64,000 bases of DNA from Sycon ciliatum (lineage: Eukaryota > Porifera > Calcarea > Leucosolenida > Sycettidae), in the NCBI RefSeq assembly GCF_964019385.1, contig NC_088654.1:17733674-17797673 (forward strand), given 5' to 3'. The translations under genes and the position numbers were made by a program. Positions 56,343 through 64,000 of this stretch are shown here, piece by piece. Within the stretch, counting starts at the first letter, position 1; each line of letters opens with the position of its first letter. The notes beneath the pieces are model-generated. The model had not been told where the DNA came from and did no database searches. It was given only the letters and a program-made list of their open reading frames with translations.

Positions 56343-57919
56343 GCATTGCGCAAGAAACTCCAAGTCACAAGTGCGACACACTCTATAAACCTCCGTTGTG
56401 TCTTTTTGTATGTAATAGTGCTCCACATTATTGTGTTGTGCCCTCTCCGCCGGCTAAAGGGAAATTCCTCTTTCTAACCTTTCCTGTCTGAACGTATCTT
56501 TTAAAAGTTAAATAGCATGTTGTTCCATTGCAAACTTACTTCTGTTTACTATAAATATAATTTTTTTAAACAACTGTGCCGGCATCGAGCACTTTAGCAA
56601 CTACATGTGCAATGACTTTATGTACATGTACATGTACGTGTATTATTTACCGATAGCTTGTGAAACAGAACTAGCACATGTGTCAGCAATGGCAGTATGA
56701 TCTTCGTCGAGGCGTGAAAACACTTTCGAAACTGCGTGTCAACGTGAGACTGAGAGAGATAGCGCGGCTTCCGCACGGCCGGCCGTCGACAAGAAGAGCG
56801 TAGGTCTACGTGTGGCCGTCGGGAGTTACTTGACTCACTGTATTTCCATTTGGATTTATTTTAATTTCAAATCGCCACTAGAACTTCGCCGTGAGTCGCG
56901 CAGCGGGACAGGACATGTTGGTTTCCCAACGAAAGGATCAATGAAAAACAGACGCTAGGCGTCCCAGCAGTAGGGTTGTTTGTAAAGTAAAGTAAAGTTT
57001 GCACGTCCGCGTTACCAGTTACCACCGGCTATACAAGGGTTGTTTGTTGTGTGATCAATTTCCTCTTGTGAAGCAGTGTAAAGTAGATATACTATATAGA
57101 TGATTGTAACACATGCACTATAATAATTATTATGTATGGGAAATCCCTAACAAAATAAGAAAAAATAATAATAATAATAATAATAATGTACGATCCGAGG
57201 ACTAAATGAACTTACTTGACTGGAAAATCCATGAACGTTGCAACGTTCCAATGAAATAAGGAAGGAGTGAACTGTTACTTCTGTTCGAACGGCTAAAAAG
57301 TAAAAACACCATGGACGACGCCTCTGCGAGACAGGATATGACTGTACTACATGTAGTTATTGTAGAGTCTACATGACTGTACATGTACCGCCGTATGTCA
57401 TGTACTCGTACTCGTAGGGCTACCATGAGTGAAGACTGGGGAAGATGGGTACCACAGTCATAATAATTATATAAAGGCCTCTTGCCGTCTTGGCATTGTC
57501 CATGATTGTCTGTACAGGTCTATATTTGAGAAAGCATAGTGCTATTAGTGGACGATGGTTACATACTTATTGACTGTCTGTAGTGGCCATGCTGACTTCT
57601 CTCCCATACACAATACAGTACTCGCATCAGAGCGCGCGTTCCTGAAATACTTGAAGCGGTGGAATATTATAATGTCATTAATTTTTAAGATTGGCCTAGC
57701 TAGCTCCAGTATACATGTACTGTGGCACTTCTAGCTCTGGCCCTAAATTGAGGACTTAGACAGACAAAAGCCTTGAAAAGGTAGGATGCAAGTATGCCGC
57801 CTGCTGTGCTGAATACAATGATTGTACCAGTACATGTATTTTGTCACACAGAAGGGTGCAGAATGCGCCTCTACGCGTTGTACTCATGGTACTTGTAGGA
57901 AGATTTTACGTGCGTAGTG
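56343..57919. other. Intergenic with LINE 3' tail
   Basis: At 57137-57187 GGGAAATCCCTAACAAAATA followed by (AAT)n equals the 3' terminus of the LINE at 41031-43550, a tail-only insertion. The rest has no recognised gene. Confidence 0.45.
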
Positions 57920-58046
57920 TCATTTAGAGGAAGTGAGTTTGCAGCTGTGCATGCCTGGAAGCGTTTTGTCTGCATACCGGGATAGGTACTCAATCTGCGG
58001 CCGAACTGTTTCGTCCTTTGTGGACTCCTCAGCGCAGAGGCCAAAC
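57920..58046 (-). CDS. Putative terminal exon, unknown protein
   Basis: The minus strand has a good acceptor, TTTTTCATTGCTATCAG, then a coding-like stretch of 41 residues rich in Glu, Lys, Arg and Tyr and a TGA at 57920-57922. It begins with one base that completes a codon left by the putative donor at 58551-58552. I do not recognise the protein. Confidence 0.4.
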
Positions 58047-58299
58047 CTGATAGCAATGAAAAATTATTTTTCCAAAGCTAGATCAGGTTATGTATGCAGA
58101 GCAGGACGAGAGTTTACGAGTGCCTGAACTGTTGCAGACGTTCTCTCTGGTTCCATGTCCGTAGCTAGAGCTCAGGGGAAGTCTGCCACTTGCCAGGCCA
58201 GAGAGAGTTCAGGATGCTGCAGGTCGCTAGTATTGATAATGGGTGTCTGGTGAGCAGGCGGCCCTGTCAAAAAAAACTCCGGGGTGAGTTTGTGCTGAT

Positions 58300-58339
58300 C
58301 AGGGAGTCGTAAAATACCGTAAGTATTTTGGGACTACTG
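58300..58339. mobile_element. 40-bp micro-foldback with near-perfect 8-bp duplication
   Basis: CAGGGAGTCGTAAAATAC and GTATTTTGGGACTACTG form an imperfect palindrome. GTGCTGAT (58292-58299) and GTGCTAAT (58340-58347) differ at one position. Confidence 0.7.
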
Positions 58340-58552
58340 GTGCTAATCGAGATCGACGTGTTTACAGAGTCAGAGGTGTAGATTTTTCATGATGTAATAC
58401 TACACTACAGCACAGGCATGCAGTCAGTGGTGCGTGAGGTGCAAAGTTGCCTGCACTCCGGGCCAGTGACCGCAAGACTACAGAGCAGAGCATGTGCCGT
58501 CTACACCACCTCCACCACTGCAGCTCCGCTAGGGCCTAGGCAACCCTCGCAC

Positions 58553-58707
58553 CTCCGGTCCAAGGAACGCCGTTTCAGGCGTTTGTTCACCAAAGTAAAT
58601 TCTGGAGTGGCACGTGTGCGCTGTTTCCGCTGAAGTGTCCCTGTCCCGTCACGAGTCACGACCACCTGACCCACAGGATTTGGTGACACCGTGACCGTGG
58701 TTGGCAT
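58553..58707 (-). CDS. Putative exon, unknown protein
   Basis: The minus-strand frame from the ATG at 58707 runs in GC3-rich codons with a basic C-terminal part (KRLKRRS). A donor GAG|GTGCGAG at 58551-58552 leaves two bases that fit the exon at 57920-58046 in phase. The 5' boundary is uncertain; no strong acceptor precedes the ATG. The opposite strand is also open. Confidence 0.3.
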
Positions 58708-59014
58708 TAGCTTTTGTTACGTCTACAGCACAGTGTATTTTCACTGTTGTGTTCGTCGATTCTTCACTTCAGCAGTTCAGGCATTTTGGCACCAAACGAT
58801 AACGTCACGTAACTTGTTGTGATCCAATGTTCTTTGTTGTTGTTGTTGTTGTTTGAAATCTTTTATTCTCACGATGGCCTGTGGCCAATAAGAGAAAAAT
58901 AATTACAGGCACGGGGATCAGATACAGAGAGATCAAAGTTTAGCTGCTTGCTGAGGCAGTAGCGATGGCAATAGGGAGTTTATCACATACAATGTAGGCT
59001 GGGCGCAATGGATT

Positions 59015-59064
<50 letters not shown>

Positions 59065-60488
59065 CTCTTCCATTCTATGTAAAAAAGACTATAAATCTAT
59101 CTAGACATGTGCACTTTCAATACCCGTCTTCTTCTGGCATGGCGCTTTTTCCGGCCTGGATTAATATTATTGAGGACTTTGATTGAGTTTGAACCTCCAT
59201 TGTACAGTAGCCTTGTCATATTTTCACTACACCTACAATCCGTAACACATCTGCACTAGTACTAGTACTAACCACACTATGCACACACACACACACACAG
59301 TTCTGCGCTACACCACATCCAGCTATTCTCGCAGACTGACACTGATGTCGTGATGATGCTGTCTTGGATGACACTATGGTAACTGGGTGGCTATATGTAC
59401 GTACGTGTACCGAACGACGTTGGCCTGGTGATAACCTTACCAACCAGCCCGGTTCCGGCAGCGGACCTGGGGCTTGAAAGTGCTACGTCACAGCATAGCA
59501 ACAATTTCAAAAATTCAAAAACTGGATCCACTTGGATTCAGTTTTTGTATGGATCCAAGCACATTTCAAGCGGTCTTACCCACAGCATGGTGATGTAGCC
59601 AGTGAAACTGACTGATTTGGCTACTGGGGGCGGGGTTACAACTGGTGGCGAAATAAAGTCACACCTGCATGCGACATGAGTGGGTTGCTATGCACCCACA
59701 TACTTAGGCAATGGAAAGGACTGTACGTGCGAGTACCGGTATGTCCAGGGTGCAGTGGAGGAGGAATACAGACTCAGTGCAGTGAAGGTCAAGATGTTGT
59801 TCAAAACAGGGGGGGGGGGGGGGGGGGAGGGCTGGAGACTGTAGAGGGGGGGGGGGGGCGATAATAATAATAATAATAATAATCTTTATTTCAGGATTAC
59901 CCAAAGGCTAATATAAATTATAATGCCTATCTAGGGGATCTCCTATTAATTTTGTGTATGTATGATGAAGCAGAAAATAAGAAATGGAGGCCCGTGAGGG
60001 AAGGCAATAACACAGGGTTCCAATCCTTTACAAGAATACTTCATTGCATGATTGCTTACACCATCGGCTCATGAAATAATTGGTATCTGCATTCTAAAAG
60101 TCTTTGCTGTATTCACAGCTACATGACTTTTGGTCTTACTCTTGGGTTGGAAGTACTTGGTACTGGCTGCTAGATGAAGTAACACTATAGCAGTTCATCA
60201 AAGAGCACACCACCATCCTTGCCTGTATACTAACTTAGTAAGTGCGTGCTGCAGCGATAGAGTGAGTTCGAACGTTCGTCGCCTCAGAGTGATGGTTGTT
60301 TTCCTGTTCGTGATTGTCAGGTAGTACCTGGATCAGCTGCTTCGCCCATCCAACATTCAGCCGACGCCATTGCCCACCTGTTCACCATGATCGTCGTTCT
60401 GCGTCGGAGCACCACTTACACTTCGCACTAGTATTATGATTACGGTCTACTGACTACACTAGTACTCGCAAAACAGGTGCTTCCTGAC
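58708..60488. other. Intergenic with short microsatellites
   Basis: (TTG)n tracts lie at 58834-58852 and 59013-59054, a CA tract at 59281-59300, G homopolymers at 59809-59827 and 59848-59857, and (AAT)n at 59862-59882. No gene recognised. Confidence 0.45.
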
Positions 60489-60708
60489 CTGACGTAGCGT
60501 TTGTTCAAAGCTTCGCGATAGGCTTGAGTCGGATATGCTCGCGTATCGCTCACAAAGGAATATTTTGTAACACGATGATGCGCTCGTTCGCTCTCCGAAA
60601 GTACACCGGCTAGCGTGTCATTGGGACGCAGTTTGTACCCATACTTTGCATAGAGTGCACGCCCTGACTGAGCTGTTGGCTGTGTTGCCACACGACAAAT
60701 GGCTTGAC
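60489..60708 (-). CDS. Putative internal exon, unknown protein
   Basis: On the minus strand ATTACTTCTTGAAG precedes a 220-bp open stretch that ends at CAG|GTCAGG. It encodes about 73 residues rich in Tyr, Arg, Ala and Ser (YAKYGYKLRPNDTL and YPTQAYREALNKRYV are typical parts). It looks like soluble protein and not repeat-derived. Its partner exons are unidentified; it could belong with the minus-strand exons at 57.9-58.7 kb, but no intermediate exon was found. Confidence 0.4.
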
Positions 60709-61903
60709 CTTCAAGAAGTAATTAGTTCAACCTGCTGTGGGCACTGCAAGAACTGAGGAAGAAATCGCAGGACGTTTTCAAGGCATTTCGTTTGTGGATG
60801 AGCAGAGTTGTAGAGAGACGGAACAATCTGTGCGCAGTTGCTAGCAGCTAGCCAGGCGAAGGACCTGAGTCCTTGCGTCACTTCAGTGTATGCGATTAGT
60901 AGGAACAGCAAGGCCAATGGGCCCTATTGACTTTCCTTTCTTTTCCCCATCGGTCTTTGAGCCAGCCTCTTGACCATATTGACTGACTTGCGTTGCTCTA
61001 CACTAGACTACAGTCTGCAGTGTAGGCTTCAGCACAGGTCGACTACAACAAGTTACACTGTTCTATGTCTATGGAACAGGAAGCAGAATAGGACAAACTG
61101 GACGAATACTACGATATATTACTAAACCTTTGGCCCACGGACTCCGGACTCAAGGCAGTGAACAGACTGAAGTAGGCTACTACATTTTGTAGTACATCGT
61201 GCAGTCATATACATGTAGTCATCAAATAATTATTTTGACTTGACCCAACGACTTGACCAAGGGCCAAGCCAGGACAGGTTGACGTTGGACTTCGCAATCC
61301 GAAAGCTGGAAAGCCAACTGAGCAGGAGTGGCGAAGGGAAGCGTGCATGCACCTCGCCACCTACTCGTAGTCGTACTCGTAGTGCAGTGGTGCACCCCTT
61401 GCCCCCTGGCCCTTGGCCTTGGACTCGTCGCGCCGTGCACGCGTGCACTTCACGCACGCACACCCGTACACGGCCGTGCGTGCGGCCAGCAAGTCTGCGA
61501 ATGCCAAGCTGTTGTACTGAGCTGATAATTATGATATGACGGAAAGATCACTTGAGAAGTGAGTGCTGCGGCGTGGCTCTGTACTCACTTTCGCTGCTGC
61601 TGCCACACACCGCCAAGATTTTCTCCTCCTGTTCAAATCGGAATCACGGTGTCATGGCCGTCACGAGAGTGCGTTCGTAGTTTCCGCCAGAGCCTCAACT
61701 GTTCCTGAGCTGAGCCAGCAGGTCGCGCACCTCACTTGCTTGGATTTCGTTTATGCCCGGCAGGTTTCGAAGTATTAGTTATGCCAGCCAGGATAGCTGG
61801 TGTCCTGAAGGAAGGCGACTAAACTTCTGTTGTTCTAAACTCGCCGGTTGTCGGCCCCTGATCCAAGCCGTGCTTCCAGAATCACTGCGGCGTCAGCATT
61901 GCA
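60709..61903. other. Intergenic, nothing recognised
   Basis: Several short frames overlap on both strands without support. Confidence 0.3.
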
Positions 61904-62209
61904 ATGTCGGCGAGTTCTGAGGAGAATATTATCTCACCCGGTGGAAGGCGTCGTTTCACAGTGTCCTCGGCAAGCAGTATGGACGTGCAAGGAATTGCTG
62001 TCGGAGAGCACGACGATGCTGTGCCCTTCTCCGCCGATCTGCGGCGAAGCCTGCAAAACGTCTCGGCGAGGAGCAGTGCTCTACACCGGGCGATGACCAT
62101 GCTGGGGCCATTGCAGATCAGGTCGTCCAGATACGATGTCCTGCCTCGAAGGGGCTCGTTGAGTTCAATCCGTCGCCGTCGTGCCAAGGTTCGCAAAGTT
62201 CGAAGGTGA
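61904..62209 (+). CDS. Putative small basic protein, 101 residues
   Basis: ATG 61904 has a G at -3 and opens a frame that ends in TGA at 62207-62209. The N-terminal part is Ser/Glu-rich and probably disordered. A middle part (LRRSLQNVSARSSALHRAM) could form an amphipathic helix. The C-terminus is strongly Arg/Lys-rich. An ATTAAAG occurs about 100 bp downstream and may act in polyadenylation. The antisense strand is open too (61882-62214), so the call is tentative. No family recognised. Confidence 0.4.
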   Translation: MSASSEENIISPGGRRRFTVSSASSMDVQGIAVGEHDDAVPFSADLRRSLQNVSARSSALHRAMTMLGPLQIRSSRYDVLPRRGSLSSIRRRRAKVRKVRR

Positions 62210-63230
62210 TTCAATTAGTACATGTTTGTAGATGTGTAGGAAAGGCCTGAAAGCCTGCCTTTCTCCGTATCTTGTTGTGTTTATAGCCGTTTTAGTACAT
62301 GTATTAAAGTTGGTGTGCGACATTCACCTTGTGCTGTAACCGTATTCCGCCGTAATCTGCACCTGTATTATAGTGATAGTAGATCTACTCCACGAGGTGT
62401 CGGTGTCCTTGCAGGGGACTTCTTGTAAAGTTAGTTGTGTCACAAGATACTGACATAATATAGCCGTGGACCGCTGTTTTCGTGTTTTTACTCAGAAGAG
62501 AACAGGACTCGTAGGTCTACTCGGCCGGATCGCGGACGGGTTGAGAGTGAACTTGAGACTGAGTGTGGCTAGCTTGGCATGGTGTGTCTGCATCGAATAG
62601 CGCCAAAGACATGCTCGCGAAAACTAATCGAGTAGTTGAAATCCGTCGCCATGGGTATCCAGATTATTCCGAGTAGGCAGTAGATGTACAATGTATATTG
62701 CTCGTAGAAAATCTTTCCAAGATTGCACGGTTATTTATTATTGTCAGCTTCTTCTCGGTATGGAATTCTAGTTCCCACCAGCGTCCCCTCCCACCGTGTT
62801 CACGGACAGTGAAGCGTATTGGTGATTTTTGGGTGTGGGGACTCCCCAGTCAACCAAAGAGCTTATTACCTTGTACCAGGTAACCAGGCGGACTATCCAG
62901 TCTGGAGACTGGAGTGATGGAGCATCGGCTAGCTATGTTTGGAATGTTTTCCCCAGGTATAGCTTCAGTGCAGTATTGTAAATCAGTCGAAAAAATGTTT
63001 TGAAATCAACTATTGGCAGTATTGCACTGCATGCTGTCCAGGCTGTCCAGGCTGTGGAGCTTCTGGTCTCGATTAGGGACATCCCGGGACATACCTAGGA
63101 ACACAATCATTATCTAGTATCTATCCCGTGCAGGGTTTGTTACATTGTAGCTCGCTTGATGGAAACATTTGGGGCTGACCTTTTTAAAACATGTCCCTGA
63201 TTCTGCGTGAATTGGTGCAGGTATGCTTGT
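62210..63230. other. Intergenic, nothing recognised
   Basis: Short frames only. Confidence 0.3.
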
Positions 63231-63560
63231 GTGGTGTCCTTTGCTATCAGGTGTCCTTTGCTGTCAGGTGTCCTTTGTTGTAATGTGTCCTTTGTTGTAA
63301 GGTGTCCTTTGTTGTCCAAAAAAGCTGTGTGAAGGTGTTTTTGTTGTAAGGTGTCCTTTGCTGTCAGGTGTCCTTTGTTATAAGGTGTCCTTTGCTGTCA
63401 GGAGTCCTTTGTTGTAAGGTGTCCTCTTCTGTAAGGTGTCCTTTGCTGTAAGGCGTCCTTTGCTGTCGGGAGTCCTTTGTTGTAAGGTGTCCTCTTCTGT
63501 AAGGTGTCCTTTGCCGTAAGGTGTCCTCTGCTGTAAAGTGTCCTTTGCTGTGGGTACTAG
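63231..63560 (+). repeat. 17-bp tandem repeat, about 18 copies
   Basis: AGGTGTCCTTTGCTGTA and variants repeat, with one interruption near 63318-63350. Because 3 x 17 = 51, the minus-strand frame repeats every 17 codons and stays open; it is a repeat artefact unless shown otherwise. Confidence 0.85.
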
Positions 63561-64000
63561 TAGTCCTTTGTTGTAAGCTATCGGCTTAGGGAGGTTATAC
63601 CGTAGTACGTTTGGGAACATGTTGGGCATTTCCCGGTATTGTCCAGTGTCTCCTTATGCTGTAGTTCTGCACCAATGTGGTGTCTTTGAATAGTATGCAT
63701 ATGATCAAGTGTTTGTTCATCTAGACGTTTGTCCTTTTTCCGTTTTCTGTTTTCGCTTTCTTCCTTTTTTTTCTTCTCTTTTTTCCCCTTTTCTTCTGGT
63801 ATCATGTCTAACATTGGGTGTGGCCCAAGCGAAGGCTAGGCTGACGCCGATGCCAACGCAAAAGGGCTGATGATGATGATGATCCTTATGTTGTGATGTA
63901 CAGCAGGTCGAAATTTTGCATTGGGCTGTACAGGAGTCGAGTGTCGAGTTGGTGTGAGTCGTGTACGGTGGACTCATCTTGTCACTTTGCAAAATTCTGT
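63561..64000. other. Right edge, nothing recognised
   Basis: A T/C-rich tract lies at about 63730-63800 and a short (GAT)n at 63868-63882. No gene recognised. Confidence 0.3.

Overview
The window is nuclear DNA of a eukaryote, most likely an invertebrate animal. It has GT-AG introns, a signal-peptide protein behind a TATA box, long CA/TG, GA and CT microsatellites, and many animal-type mobile elements (BEL/Pao LTR element, Penelope-like element, LINEs, tRNA-derived SINEs, hAT, pogo-like and Harbinger-like MITEs). The sequence does not fix the phylum. Unique coding sequence is sparse; repeats dominate.

Layout. 0.5-3.1 kb: a 2-kb hAT-type element carrying a 182-bp satellite, then a 479-bp hAT MITE. 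4-5.2 kb: an intronless gene for a secreted protein (minus strand). 6.0-7.8 kb: a hAT element holding a dead LINE. 8.3-9.1 kb: a hammerhead-ribozyme repeat (retrozyme). 10-10.8 kb: CA arrays and a SINE-like repeat. 11.3-28.9 kb: a three-exon gene (613 codons) with two nucleoside 2-deoxyribosyltransferase-like domains. Its 10.6-kb first intron holds a Penelope-like fragment that is itself split by a complete 7.26-kb BEL/Pao element with two 715-bp LTRs. Its second intron holds a decayed DDE transposase cut by a (GA)n array and an unidentified TIR element. 31.9-32.2 kb: the last exon of a single-pass membrane protein (minus). 34 kb: a 41-bp x 15 satellite. 37-38.6 kb: two very long palindromes. 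38.6-47.6 kb: LINE copies, a tandem retrozyme array and foldback elements. 47.6-64 kb: MITEs, SINE pieces, TACATGTA-rich DNA, and a few putative exons or small genes (57.9-58.7, 60.5-60.7, 61.9-62.2 kb).

Most interesting system. At 39.36-40.80 kb three head-to-tail units each carry the same type I hammerhead ribozyme on the minus strand. All core nucleotides are present, stem I is perfect next to the core, stem II is GGGG/CCCC, and stem III is two pairs with a triloop; changes between copies fall in the triloop or preserve pairing. The ribozyme spacing predicts monomer (possibly circular) RNAs of 432 and 477 nt. A fourth intact copy lies at 8.5 kb. Weaker hammerhead-like folds occur in two other repeat families here. 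A second notable set is a group of hAT-like foldback insertions only 26, 40 and 58 bp long, each flanked by an 8-bp target-site duplication.

All calls rest on reading the sequence; no database search was run. Exon joins are inferred from splice signals, reading phase and domain continuity.
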